From a virus, in the IMG/VR virus record IMGVR_UViG_3300044816_000060, positions 1-64,000 of that record: a stretch of DNA of 64,000 bases; one strand, written 5' to 3'. Position 1 is the first letter of the stretch, and each line of letters starts with the position of its first letter. Of this stretch, positions 30,900-38,529 are shown in pieces. A program made the translations under genes and the position numbers. The notes under the pieces are model-generated. The model had not been told where the DNA came from, did no database searches, and saw nothing but the letters and a program-made list of their open reading frames with translations.

Positions 30900-31120
30900 C
30901 GGGGGCACCTCGGGACGTAGCCGGAGCCGTCAGCGACTCTGGCGATGTCCTGGCCTGGGTTAATGTGTCGCTCGCAGCGCTCACACACACCGCCGTACGC
31001 GGCCTCGAAGGACGGGCCAACGGTGTCGACCTCGGTGGGTAGCTCCCCACCGCGATGCTTCGGGCAGGCGCACATCGACGGTGGAAGCTCAGACAGCGGG
31101 CACTCCGCTTCCGCGCTCAC
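30896..31120 (-). CDS. Small zinc-finger protein
   Basis: 74 residues from a GTG (GTGA overlap): CPLSELPPSMCACPKH ... YGGVCERCERHINPGQDIARVADGSGYVPRCPR. The second half resembles the small CxxC...H finger of several other genes in this operon. Confidence 0.6.
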   Translation of the reverse strand: MSAEAECPLSELPPSMCACPKHRGGELPTEVDTVGPSFEAAYGGVCERCERHINPGQDIARVADGSGYVPRCPR

Positions 31121-31185
31121 CAGAGCCTCCCGGTGGTCGGGGCGAACTCCAACGGCTCCCACGCGAACGTGCGGGTGGGGGTCAC
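31117..31185 (-). CDS. 22-residue coupled mini-gene
   Basis: MTPTRTFAWEPLEFAPTTG...; start and stop both form GTGA overlaps with the flanking genes, filling an otherwise empty 61-bp gap. This is the main evidence that it is real. Confidence 0.45.
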   Translation of the reverse strand: MTPTRTFAWEPLEFAPTTGRLW

Positions 31186-32279
31186 TTCGCTGCCGCCTTC
31201 GCCTTGATGGGACGTCCGGCGATGTCGACCTCACGCACAACGGTGGCTCGCGGAGCCTTCGCCTTCGGGGTGTTGGAGTCGGTGATCGGACGCAGCTCCG
31301 ACAGGAGCACGGTGCACTCCAGCCAACGTGTCGCGTGGTGGTCGTAAGCCGATGCTTGGGCGGGGGACGGGGAGAAGTGGAGGCCGTTGCCGCAGGCGTC
31401 CGTGTCCTGCCAGTCGTCGCAGGTGACCTCGGCGCCGATCTCGTACAGCGCACCGTGTTGTGACTTGAGGTCGTCCCGGACGGCTTTGAACACAGTGATC
31501 CGGCCGTCTGCAATGTCGGCGCCGTGGAACTCAGCCCACGTTCGTGGGTAGGATTGGTCGACCGTGGTGAGGTCGATGAGGTGTCCGCCGGTGAACGTGG
31601 CTCTCGCGGAGTGAACGAACAAGGCGACATGGCTCCCGGCCCGCTCAACGGTGCCGCCGTACATGTGGATGGTCGGAGTGCCTGATGCCCGCTTGACCGT
31701 GCCGCCAGCGATCCACTCGACCGTGCCGCCAGCGATCCACTCGACCGTGCCGCCATCGATCCGCTTGACCGTGCCGCCACCGATCCGCTTGACCGTGCCG
31801 CCATCGATCCGCTTGACCGTGCCGCCAGTGATCCACTTGACCGTGCCGCCAGCGATCCACTCGACCGTGCCGCCATCGATCCACTCGACCGTGCCGCCAC
31901 CGATCCGCTCGACCGTGCCGCCACCGATCCACTCGACCGTGCCGCCACCGATCCACTCGACCGTGCCGCCAGCGATCCGCTTGACCGTGCCGCCATCGAT
32001 CCGCTTGACCGTGCCGCCATCGATCCGCTTGACCGTGCCGCCAGTGATCCACTTGACCGTGCCGCCATCGATCCGCTCGACCGTGCCGCCATCGATCCGC
32101 TCGACCGTGCCGCCATCGATCCACTCGATGCAGGATTGGCCGGTCACGGTGACCGCGCTCTGACCGGTGTCTCTGATGTTGATCCACACACCACGCGGGG
32201 AATCGATTTTTACATCCTGTACCCCATCGGCGATGGCCTGATCCAGCTCGGCCTGCGAAACAACTACGCGCTCGCTCAT
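31182..32279 (-). CDS. Octapeptide-repeat (beta-solenoid) protein with a conserved phage C-terminal domain
   Basis: 365 residues from MSERVVVSQAELDQ (ATGA overlap). Residues ~1-55 lead into 18 tandem octapeptides GGTV(E/K)(R/W)I(D/T/A/G), about residues 56-199, with strictly alternating small/hydrophobic positions as in beta-solenoids. The C-terminal ~115 residues (FKAVRDDLKSQHGALYEIGAEVTCDDWQDTDACGNGLHFSP...) resemble a phage domain found without known function in other actinophages (DUF7666-like, from memory). Unit sidechains alternate acidic (E) and basic (K), and R with W, suggesting a patterned binding face. Unknown role; it lies early in the lytic operon. Confidence 0.75.
   Translation of the reverse strand: MSERVVVSQAELDQAIADGVQDVKIDSPRGVWINIRDTGQSAVTVTGQSCIEWIDGGTVERIDGGTVERIDGGTVKWITGGTVKRIDGGTVKRIDGGTVKRIAGGTVEWIGGGTVEWIGGGTVERIGGGTVEWIDGGTVEWIAGGTVKWITGGTVKRIDGGTVKRIGGGTVKRIDGGTVEWIAGGTVEWIAGGTVKRASGTPTIHMYGGTVERAGSHVALFVHSARATFTGGHLIDLTTVDQSYPRTWAEFHGADIADGRITVFKAVRDDLKSQHGALYEIGAEVTCDDWQDTDACGNGLHFSPSPAQASAYDHHATRWLECTVLLSELRPITDSNTPKAKAPRATVVREVDIAGRPIKAKAAAK
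31683..32114. repeat. 18 tandem 24-bp repeats
   Basis: Nearly perfect 24-bp units (core ACCGTGCCGCC as read on the plus strand) encode the octapeptide array. Differences are confined to a few positions, and blocks such as KWIT-KRID recur (units 3-5 and 12-15), suggesting internal duplication. Copy number may vary by slippage. Confidence 0.95.
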
Positions 32280-32791
32280 GCCGTCACCTGGGCCGTCTTG
32301 GGTGTGCGTGGTTTCCGGGGTCGGGGTGACGGCTTCCGCGTCGGCTCGTCGTGGCGGCACACGATCGCCCCGTCCGGACCGTGTGCTTCGCAGCCGGGCT
32401 GGTGACCGGGCACCAGGGAGCACACGTATTCGCCGTCGATCTCGGCGGGCCAGCGGGCGGCGCACCGACCGGAAGGCCACTGACCGGGTGGGGGCAGCGG
32501 TTCCGGCAGCCACGCTAGGCCCTTGTCTGAGATCAGTTCCCGGGCAAGTTCCGCGCCGGCGGTGAATGCGCGTGCCCGTTCGGAGGACAGGTCGGCTTCG
32601 GATTGCGACACGAAGCCGGACGCCTGGCCGTCGGGGTCGAACAGCAGCACCGGCAGCCGGGACGCCGTAGTCGGGTCTGACAGCCGCCACGGGGGTGCGG
32701 GGACTTCGTTGCGGATCAACAAACGGTGCTCCTTCGGGACGGAGACCTCTTGTGCTTCCGGCTGAGTGGGCCGGTGAGTTACGCTGGCCAT
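32276..32791 (-). CDS. Hypothetical early protein
   Basis: 171 residues from MASVTHRPTQ, with GAAGGAAAG upstream of the ATG. A basic Pro-rich tail (TRKPSPRPRKPRTPKTAQ) and a cysteine/histidine cluster (CAARWP...CSLVPGHQPGCEAH...CRH) suggest nucleic-acid or zinc binding. No family recognised. Confidence 0.6.
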   Translation of the reverse strand: MASVTHRPTQPEAQEVSVPKEHRLLIRNEVPAPPWRLSDPTTASRLPVLLFDPDGQASGFVSQSEADLSSERARAFTAGAELARELISDKGLAWLPEPLPPPGQWPSGRCAARWPAEIDGEYVCSLVPGHQPGCEAHGPDGAIVCRHDEPTRKPSPRPRKPRTPKTAQVTA

Positions 32792-32871
32792 ATCGGGCTT
32801 TCCTTCGTGAAGGTGGGTTGGGTCCGGTACTGAGGCTCTGACCGGCGGCAACCGGGCAGGGCCTCGCTCGT

Positions 32872-33693
32872 TTATGCGGGGAGAGCGGGCGGGCTGACAC
32901 CTCCGAGGTGTTGGTGAAGCCAGCCCATGCCCTTCACCGTCACGCGGATCTGCGGTGGATCCAGCACGAGTTCGCCCGTGCGGGGGTGGTAGTGGCTCTG
33001 CGGGATCTCGGAGAGCCGGCCGGACTCGATGGCCGACTGGTAGCAGCGGTGGCGCTGGTCGATCTGCTGCCGGTAGATCCAGCGCAGGTCGCGCAGCACG
33101 GTGAACAGACGATCACGGCCCAGCTTGATCTGTGGGTCGCGGCTGAGGATCTTCGCCGCGTCGGCGACGCTGAGGTCACCGCTCGCGGTGGCGAGGACGT
33201 TCCACTGCTCGGCGGCCGGTTCGAGCTCGGCCACTTTCGCCTCAGCGGCGACCGCGCGGTCCATCTGGTCGGCGGCCAGGCGCAGAGCCTCTTGCAACGT
33301 CTGCGGGATCTCGTGGCGCTGAGCGGGCACGTTGGCTGGAGTCTCGCCGCGACGCAGCGCGGGCAGGACGTCCCGGTACACCCAGGTCTGGAAGCGGGAC
33401 ACCAAGTCGCGCACGGTCTCGTCGGAGATGCGGGCGGCCTGCCGCTGTCCGAGTGCCCGGTAGAACCCGGCCTCGGTCAGGTAGGTGGTCCGCTGGTCAC
33501 CGCCTGGGGTACACGCTGTCGTGTACCCCTTCTCCTCGGCTGGGATGGTCTCCAAGAGTCGGTAGGCGTCTCGGATACCGAGGGCGTGGGCGACTTCCGG
33601 CGCAGACACGTGGAAGCCGTCGTTCGGGTGCGCGGTGACGGACAGGTTGAACTCGCCGTTGCTGAACGGCTGCACGACCAGGTCGCCGCTCAT
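32872..33693 (-). CDS. Phage antirepressor (BRO-N plus KilA-C-type C-terminus)
   Basis: 273 residues from MSGDLVVQPFSNGEFNL. The N-terminal BRO domain (FHVSAPEVAHALGIRDAYRLLETIPAEEKGYT; YLTEAGFYRALGQRQAARISDETVRDLVSRFQTWVYRDVLPALRR) is classical. The C-terminal half matches the KilAC/Ant DNA-binding type (SVADAAKILSRDPQIKLGRDRLFTVLRDLRWIY...). It likely counteracts lysogenic repression as a third gene of the leftward early operon. Confidence 0.9.
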   Translation of the reverse strand: MSGDLVVQPFSNGEFNLSVTAHPNDGFHVSAPEVAHALGIRDAYRLLETIPAEEKGYTTACTPGGDQRTTYLTEAGFYRALGQRQAARISDETVRDLVSRFQTWVYRDVLPALRRGETPANVPAQRHEIPQTLQEALRLAADQMDRAVAAEAKVAELEPAAEQWNVLATASGDLSVADAAKILSRDPQIKLGRDRLFTVLRDLRWIYRQQIDQRHRCYQSAIESGRLSEIPQSHYHPRTGELVLDPPQIRVTVKGMGWLHQHLGGVSPPALPA

Positions 33694-33872
33694 GCCGAGT
33701 CGTCCGAGCTGAGGAAGTCCTGGATCGCCGTCCGAGGTACCCGGTACTTGTTGCCTAGCCACTTCGCGCGCAGTTCCTTGGCCTTGATCAGTTCCAAGGC
33801 CTTGATGTAGGAGATGCCGATCTCGGTGGCGGCCTCGCGGACGCTGACGGTCTGGCAGGCGGGGGCGCTCAC
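33690..33872 (-). CDS. Excisionase-like DNA-binding protein
   Basis: 60 residues from a GTG (GTGA overlap). VSVREAATEIGISYIKALELIKAKELRAKWLGNKYRVPRTAIQDFL is the HTH-17/excisionase pattern. A recombination directionality factor for the integrase at 35361 is the natural role. Confidence 0.8.
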   Translation of the reverse strand: MSAPACQTVSVREAATEIGISYIKALELIKAKELRAKWLGNKYRVPRTAIQDFLSSDDSA

Positions 33873-34195
33873 GCGGCACCGTCCTCGCAAGTTGCGTCCA
33901 GGCAACTTGCGTCTCCAGACACGAGAGAGGCAGGTGGGGCTTCGAAAACGTCCTGCCATGGCAGGTGGAGACGAAAAGCAAGTTTCATGGCGAACTTCTC
34001 GGAGATGGTGGTCATCTCGCCGGTCTCGATGAGACTGATGGCGTTCTGCGTCTTGTTGCACAGGGCGGCGAGTTGACGTTGGGACAGGTTGAGGCGTAGC
34101 CGTTCGCGGCGGATGCGATCGGGGTCGGTGACCCGCATGTAGCGCTCCTTGGTGACCCGCCGCCGTGTGGGCGGGCGTCGCTGGGGTTCCGCCAT
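33869..34195 (-). CDS. Cro-like Xre-family regulator
   Basis: 108 residues with a near-perfect Shine-Dalgarno (AGGAGGG). HTH: RIRRERLRLNLSQRQLAALCNKTQNAISLIETGEMTTISEKFAMKLAFRL. It is the first gene leftward of the divergent control region, the Cro position opposite the repressor at 34360. Confidence 0.85.
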   Translation of the reverse strand: MAEPQRRPPTRRRVTKERYMRVTDPDRIRRERLRLNLSQRQLAALCNKTQNAISLIETGEMTTISEKFAMKLAFRLHLPWQDVFEAPPASLVSGDASCLDATCEDGAA

Positions 34196-34226
34196 AGTGC
34201 CCTCCTGTTGTCGTTTTGACAAGTTG

Positions 34227-34254
34227 AGTATGGCCAACTTTTGCCACTCGTCAA
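34227..34254 (-). promoter_or_regulatory. Leftward early promoter with embedded operator
   Basis: On the minus strand TTGACG (34254-34249) and CATACT (34232-34227) with 16 bases between form a sigma-70-type promoter. The -10 is bracketed by the inverted repeat AAGTTG (34221-34226) / CAACTT (34235-34240), a likely repressor/Cro operator. A further CAACTGTTG palindrome lies at 34302-34310 on the repressor side. Confidence 0.65.
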
Positions 34255-34359
34255 GTGCACAAGACCCACTTTTGCAGCGCAAGCGGCCAGTAGAGTGCAA
34301 CCAACTGTTGACGATCACTACTGCCTTTGGCCGCGCGGCCCGACACCAACGGGGGACCT

Positions 34360-34845
34360 GTGTCGAGACCTAGGACGTACCGGGACGTCATCGAGGCAGC
34401 TTTCAAGCATCAGAATGTGCGGTACGGGACCGATCTGGAGCGGATCGCCAAACGGGCAGGCTTCCCCCTCGTGTCGACGACGATCAACCAGATGAAGGCG
34501 GGCACCTACCACAGCCGACCCGAGCGGCCCACGCTGGAAGCACTCGCGTTCATCTCCGGACTGCCCATGCGGGTGATCCAGGAGGTGGCCGGTGTGCCGG
34601 TCACCGAGACACCTTTCGTGGATCAGCTCCCCGCCGACGTGGACCGGCTGACACCTCGGGAGCGGGACGCAGTGATCGTGCTGTTGCGGGTGCTGCTGGA
34701 CCGGCCGGCGGGCGGGGCTGAGCCGGTGAATCCGTTGCTCACCGCGGGTGCCTCTGAGGCCGGCAAAGGCGGCGCCCCGCATAGCCGTGATGTGCCGACG
34801 ACGACAGGGCCGAGTGTTGACAACGACGAAGCCACGGGTTACTGA
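34360..34845 (+). CDS. Immunity repressor candidate (HTH)
   Basis: 161 residues from a GTG preceded by GGGGGA. The N-terminal ~85 residues (YRDVIEAAFKHQNVRYGTDLERIAKRAGFPLVSTTINQMKAGTYHSRPERPTLEALAFISGLPMRVIQEVAG) form an Xre-type domain with an HTH in LERIAKRAGFPLVSTTINQMKAG. The C-terminus is disordered with a RLTPRERDAVIVLLRVLL helix for dimerisation. Divergent from the Cro-like gene and directly before the integrase, as expected for the lysogeny regulator. Confidence 0.75.
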   Translation: MSRPRTYRDVIEAAFKHQNVRYGTDLERIAKRAGFPLVSTTINQMKAGTYHSRPERPTLEALAFISGLPMRVIQEVAGVPVTETPFVDQLPADVDRLTPRERDAVIVLLRVLLDRPAGGAEPVNPLLTAGASEAGKGGAPHSRDVPTTTGPSVDNDEATGY

Positions 34846-35066
34846 GGTTCACTCAGTCGTGTGATAATTGTGACGCTCCGTTGATCGCGATTCACGCACA
34901 GTTAACCACGGATCGCGCCTGACCGGGGCCATGGTCCACACGAATCAACAACCCCGTGAACCGCGAAACCGAGCGTCCCGTCAGGTTGCCCAGCCGACCG
35001 GGCCAAGGCCACGATAGCCGCCCTGCTGACAAGTAGACGTGGCCGTCGCTAAGGAGTGGACCACCC
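34842..35066. other. Non-coding gap between repressor and integrase operon
   Basis: About 220 bases. It begins with a short hairpin ACTGAG-GTTCA-CTCAGT (34842-34858) at the repressor end. An A+T-rich stretch follows (34858-34912) with TGATAAT, which may hold a rightward promoter. Otherwise nothing recognised. Confidence 0.5.
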
Positions 35067-35357
35067 ATGCTGTTCCCGGCGCTACCCGACCCCGAAGACC
35101 TCACCGCCGCGGCCAGCTGGGTGCTGTCCCGGTTCCGCGCCGACGGCATCGACATCATCATCGATGCCGACATGGACACCCCCGTACTCACCTGCAGTCA
35201 GTCACGCCGCATCTGGCTACCTCGCAGCCAGTCCTTCCCGATCAGCCACTTCTGGGCGCTGCGCGCACGCCTGTTCCTCGAAGGCGGGGCCGCGTGGGCA
35301 CCCGAGTTCGGCGGGCGCCCGAACAACGGCGGCACCCCGCTGCGGCTGGTCGCCTGA
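35067..35357 (+). CDS. Conserved hypothetical protein before the integrase
   Basis: 96 residues; AAGGAG lies 10 nt before the ATG. MLFPALPDPEDLTAAASWVLSRFRADGIDIIIDADMD... ends three bases before the integrase ATG. No known function. Confidence 0.65.
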   Translation: MLFPALPDPEDLTAAASWVLSRFRADGIDIIIDADMDTPVLTCSQSRRIWLPRSQSFPISHFWALRARLFLEGGAAWAPEFGGRPNNGGTPLRLVA

Positions 35358-35360
35358 ACC

Positions 35361-36551
35361 ATGCCCGGCCGGCCGCCGCTGCCCGTGGGCACACACGGCT
35401 CCATCTCCGCCAAGAAAGTCGGCGGCGGGTGGCGGGCACGCTGCTACGTCCGCGACGCCGACGGGCGCCGACGCGAAGTCGTACGCACCGCGAGCTCGAA
35501 AACCGCGGCCTTGTGGGCGGTCCAGGAAGCACTCAAGACGAGGCCGGCGTTCTCCGGGTCCGACATTACCGCCGAGTCCCTGATCTCGGCGGTCGCCGAA
35601 GCCTGGTTCGCCGCCGTCCAGCGCGACGTGGACGAAGGCCAGAAGTCGCCCGGCACCTACCGCACATACCTCTCGGCGTGGACCAACCACATCGAGCCCG
35701 GCATCGGGGCGTTGCGCTGCCGGGAATGCACGGTAGCCCGCCTGGAGGGCTTCCTGGTGGAGCTGGGCGCCCGGAAGATGGCGTCAGGGCAGCGGAAGTC
35801 GGTCAAGACCGTCACCTCGGGGATCATCGGGCACGCCACCCGGCTCGGCGCGCTGCCGCTGAACCCGGTCCGGGACACCTCGAGGATCGTCGCCACCGCG
35901 AAACGCCGACCACGTGCGCTCACCGCACAGGAGATAGTCCAATGGTTGGACTACGTGCACGAGCGGGAGCAGCGCGCGGCGGGCACGTCCCGCCCGGACG
36001 TGCAAGATCTCTACTCGTTGACGTTGATGATGTTGGCGACGGGTGTGCGGATCTCGGAGATGCTCGCCGTCCGGGTCGAGGATGTGAGCCTGGACGAGGG
36101 CACGGTGAATGTGTCCCACCGGATCCGGCGGGTCACCGGGAAGGGGCTGCAGCGGGCCCGCCGTCAGGGCAGCAAGGGTGAGGCGGTGCTGCTGCGGCTC
36201 CCGTCCTGGGCGCTGACTCTGGTGAAACGGCGCCGGCTGGCCCTCGGTGGTACCGGCCCGCTGTTTCCCTCGACGGTGGGGACGTGGCGGGATCCTTCGA
36301 ACACCTCGCGGGCGTTCCGGGTCGCCCGCGACGGCGCGGGGTTCAGTTGGATGACCACGCACAACTTCCGTAAGACCGTGGCGACCCTGCTGGACGACGC
36401 GGGTCTGCCGGCCCGGTTGGTGGCTGATCAGATGACTCACAAGAAGGTGTCGATGACTCAGGATCTCTATCTGGGGCGGGGTGTGGTGGGTGATCGCGCT
36501 GCTCAGGTGCTCGAAGCGTTGGACCCGGCACGGCGAATAAGTGGGGAATAA
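35361..36551 (+). CDS. int: Tyrosine integrase
   Basis: 396 residues. N-terminal AP2-like arm-binding region (GTHGSISAKKVGGGWRARCYVRDADGRRREV), SAM-like core-binding domain (about 75-165), and catalytic domain with R230 (ATGVRISEML), H334-x-x-R337 (HNFRK), H360 (MTHKK) and Y370 (DLYLGR). The attP core and arm sites follow immediately. Confidence 0.95.
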   Translation: MPGRPPLPVGTHGSISAKKVGGGWRARCYVRDADGRRREVVRTASSKTAALWAVQEALKTRPAFSGSDITAESLISAVAEAWFAAVQRDVDEGQKSPGTYRTYLSAWTNHIEPGIGALRCRECTVARLEGFLVELGARKMASGQRKSVKTVTSGIIGHATRLGALPLNPVRDTSRIVATAKRRPRALTAQEIVQWLDYVHEREQRAAGTSRPDVQDLYSLTLMMLATGVRISEMLAVRVEDVSLDEGTVNVSHRIRRVTGKGLQRARRQGSKGEAVLLRLPSWALTLVKRRRLALGGTGPLFPSTVGTWRDPSNTSRAFRVARDGAGFSWMTTHNFRKTVATLLDDAGLPARLVADQMTHKKVSMTQDLYLGRGVVGDRAAQVLEALDPARRISGE

Positions 36552-36790
36552 GTGCGTATCCGATCAGCTCAGACGGATCTTGCTAGACCTTGTTTCCGCT
36601 GGTAGATGCTCCTCCGACTGGACTCGAACCAGTAACCCTGCGAGATACGCTCCCCCGTTCCAGGACGTGCCGGTTACGTGTGCCGGACGTATTGGTCCTG
36701 TTCACCGCTCCCGGTACAGTCCCTGCCGTCGCGTACGTCTGACGTACCGGTTACGTGCCCCCGAGTTTGTGGGGAATAAGTACGGATCCG
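36541..36790. other. attP region: tRNA-Asn-like core with repeated arm sites
   Basis: The core, 36609-36643, reads on the minus strand as a tRNA 3' end: TCGCAGGGTTACTGG-TTCGAGT-CCAGT-CGGAGGAG, with T-arm and 3' acceptor strand. The CGGAGGA acceptor plus G discriminator and ACTGG T-stem resemble actinobacterial tRNA-Asn; the isotype is inferred. Two pairs of direct repeats surround it: GTGGGGAATAAGT(G/A)CG at 36541 and 36769, and GACGT(G/A)CCGGTTACGTG at 36664-36680 and 36741-36757. These are candidate integrase arm sites. Confidence 0.8.
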
Positions 36791-36813
36791 GCCAGAGTCC
36801 CGACCAGTCGTCC

Positions 36814-36844
36814 CTACGATCAATCGTAGAACCTGTGCTATCTT
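36814..36844 (+). promoter_or_regulatory. Rightward promoter with 16-bp palindromic operator
   Basis: CTACGAT-CA-ATCGTAG (36814-36829) is a perfect palindrome, followed by an extended -10 TGC-TATCTT (36836-36844). It sits between attP and the next plus-strand gene and would control the mobility-type operon. No -35 of good quality, so an activator or extended -10 promoter is likely. Confidence 0.6.
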
Positions 36845-36884
36845 CGATCCATGAAAGATCGCGGATGGCCTAGCATGACCAACC

Positions 36885-37151
36885 GTGACGGAACCCAGCC
36901 TCCCCGCGCTGCCGTGGCTGGTCCGTCTCATGACGAGCGAGGCACCCTTGGACGACCTGTCGGACGCTCAAGTGGTCGAAGCGGTGGAACTGGCTCGACA
37001 GGCGAAGCTGGACGCGGAACGTCGAGCAGCCCACGAACTCCACGAACGCGGCTGGACGTGGGAGCAGATCGGGAAGTCCCTGGGAGTGGTCCAGTCCACG
37101 ACCCACAGGTGGGCTCGGGAGTACCGCGAGCAGCGGGACCTCCCGGAGTAG
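36885..37151 (+). CDS. Sigma-region-4/HTH protein
   Basis: 88 residues from a GTG. Acidic helical N-terminus, then ELHERGWTWEQIGKSLGVVQSTTHRWAREYREQ, a homeodomain-like HTH. First gene after the palindromic operator, so a likely autoregulator of this operon. Confidence 0.65.
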   Translation: MTEPSLPALPWLVRLMTSEAPLDDLSDAQVVEAVELARQAKLDAERRAAHELHERGWTWEQIGKSLGVVQSTTHRWAREYREQRDLPE

Positions 37152-37321
37152 TAACCGCCGAGTCCGCACCCCGTTTCGTCGAGGGCCGCTTGGATCTGTG
37201 GCTGGACGGAGAGTCACACTCCGTCTACATCGAGTCCTGCCCAACCTGTCTCGTCCTGATCCCCACCGACGCGCGGTCAGCGCACCTAGATTGGCACCGC
37301 CGCCAGGAGGTGCAGAGGTGA
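37109..37321 (+). CDS. Hypothetical protein
   Basis: Convincing coding from about 37155 on (ESAPRFVEGRLDLWLDGESHSVYIESCPTCLVLIPTDARSAHLDWHRRQEVQR; CPTC and a terminal HxxxH-like pair suggest a zinc finger). No good start; the GTG at 37109 inside the previous gene is the best ATG/GTG choice. Confidence 0.5.
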   Translation: MGSGVPRAAGPPGVVTAESAPRFVEGRLDLWLDGESHSVYIESCPTCLVLIPTDARSAHLDWHRRQEVQR

Positions 37322-37596
37322 GCGACCGCAACGCGGCCCATCTGGGGGCGTTCACCTGCGTGCTGGTGCCGTTCCTGGTCTTCGGCGCCTTCGGTGCCTG
37401 GCAGCTCGCGGGGGCAACAGCGATCGGGCTGGCGGTCGGGCTGTCCCTCGGCGCCGGGTATCTGCACTACTACCGGACCAGACCGGCGCCGCGACGGGCC
37501 GCCGTCCAGGCCCCCCCGCAGGTGGTGGCCTGGTACCTCGACAAGGAGGCCGAGCAGATGACCGCCCGGATCCGCGAAGCGGCGGCGCGCCGGTGA
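37318..37596 (+). CDS. Two-helix membrane protein
   Basis: 92 residues, GTG start in a GTGA overlap with AGGAGG upstream. Two hydrophobic helices (GAFTCVLVPFLVFGAFGAW and TAIGLAVGLSLGAGYLHYY) then a helical cytoplasmic tail. Small membrane proteins of this sort are frequent in actinomycete conjugative-element operons. Confidence 0.65.
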   Translation: MSDRNAAHLGAFTCVLVPFLVFGAFGAWQLAGATAIGLAVGLSLGAGYLHYYRTRPAPRRAAVQAPPQVVAWYLDKEAEQMTARIREAAARR

Positions 37597-37781
37597 ACGC
37601 CGACCGGAACTACCCGCTACCCCGGCCCGCCGAGGCGGATCCCCGGTTCAGCTTCGGCCTGGCCTTCGACGTCGCCCGGGTGATCGAACAACACGGTTAC
37701 CCGCCCGTCACGGCCGGGGCCGACCTAGTCGAGCTCCAACAGGCCCTCTTCGTTTTTCTTTATGCCGACCCGGAGACCTGA
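37593..37781 (+). CDS. Hypothetical 62-residue protein
   Basis: GTGA-coupled; MNADRNYPLPRPAEADPRFSFGLAFDVARVIEQHGYPPVTAGADLVELQQALFVFLY. The phrase VARVIEQHGYPPV..DLVELQQALFRFLY recurs in mobile actinomycete elements, function unknown. Confidence 0.65.
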   Translation: MNADRNYPLPRPAEADPRFSFGLAFDVARVIEQHGYPPVTAGADLVELQQALFVFLYADPET

Positions 37782-37882
37782 TGGCGTGCCCCGGCTGCGG
37801 TGAGGAGCTGCGCCTGGACTGCCCGCTGTGCCCGATCAACCGACGTGAGAGTGACCAACCAATCGAAGGAGAGACACGATGA
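37781..37882 (+). CDS. 33-residue zinc ribbon
   Basis: MACPGCGEELRLDCPLCPINRRES...: CxxC...CxxC. Start overlaps the previous stop (TGATG) and the stop overlaps the next ATG (ATGA). Confidence 0.6.
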   Translation: MACPGCGEELRLDCPLCPINRRESDQPIEGETR

Positions 37883-38529
37883 CCCGACCGGGCGGGCTCG
37901 CTTGGTTCGGGGCCACCCTCGTTTGGACCGGTGCCGCCGCGCTCAGCTTCGCCGGCCTGGACGGGCTCGCCCGGTCCTGCTACATCTCCCCCGTCCTCGC
38001 GCCGCTGCTGCCGCTGGTGGTCGACGTCGGCGTCGCGGTGGCCGCCTGGGTGTGGCGGCGCGGTGTCAACCCCGACGCGGCCAGGCTCGCCGGGCGACTC
38101 ACCTGGTCCCTGCTCGTTCTGACCGTCCTCGGGAACGGCGCCCACCTCGGCATGGAGTCGTCGCACATCCTCCCGCCTTGGTGGGTGGCAGCGGCGGTCG
38201 GGGCGATCCCTCCGGCGGTGGCCGGGGCTACCGCGCACCTGCTCGTCCTGCTGGGCCGGACCGATGTCCCCACAGTCAGCCCATCCGCCGAGGGATCGGA
38301 TGGGCCACAGGCAGCTACCGGGGCGGTGGTCCCCCCGGCCGTCCCGGTAGCTCCCAAACAGGACAGCACGCCAGCGGGCACCGACAGTTCCACGAAGAGG
38401 TCGGCTGGCGCGGTCCGGGTCGAGCGGTCCCGCAAGCACAAGGCCGGCGACCACTCCATCTGCCTGCCCGGCAACTGCCCCGAGGCGCCGGTCAATGGTG
38501 CCGAGATCCGAGACGCGGTGATGGCATGA
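37879..38529 (+). CDS. DUF2637 (SpdB-like) membrane protein
   Basis: 216 residues. Four transmembrane helices in the first ~135 residues (AWFGATLVWTGAAALSFAGLDGLA; ISPVLAPLLPLVVDVGVAVAAWVW; LTWSLLVLTVLGNGAHLGM; WWVAAAVGAIPPAVAGATAHLLVLL), then a disordered tail. The pattern SFxGLxxLA, LLPLVVDxG and NGAH are DUF2637 hallmarks. This family includes the Spd (intramycelial spread) proteins of Streptomyces plasmids and ICEs. Confidence 0.8.
   Translation: MTRPGGLAWFGATLVWTGAAALSFAGLDGLARSCYISPVLAPLLPLVVDVGVAVAAWVWRRGVNPDAARLAGRLTWSLLVLTVLGNGAHLGMESSHILPPWWVAAAVGAIPPAVAGATAHLLVLLGRTDVPTVSPSAEGSDGPQAATGAVVPPAVPVAPKQDSTPAGTDSSTKRSAGAVRVERSRKHKAGDHSICLPGNCPEAPVNGAEIRDAVMA

Noticed and set aside
31683-32114. 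CRISPR array
   Set aside because: Direct repeats are contiguous 24-bp units with no unique spacers, and they encode a protein in frame.
30896-32116. Minus-strand ORF beginning with (MAARSSGS)n
   Set aside because: Alternate-frame translation of the 24-bp repeats; the GGTV frame has coupled start and stop and non-repeat domains on both sides.
31651-32163. Plus-strand ORF of VPPSIRLT repeats
   Set aside because: Antisense reading of the same repeat array.
35039-36181. 380-codon plus-strand ORF overlapping the integrase
   Set aside because: Out-of-frame shadow; the integrase frame carries all catalytic residues.
36609-36643. Complete tRNA gene
   Set aside because: Only the 3' T-arm/acceptor part is present; no anticodon or D arm upstream on the minus strand. 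It is an attachment core.
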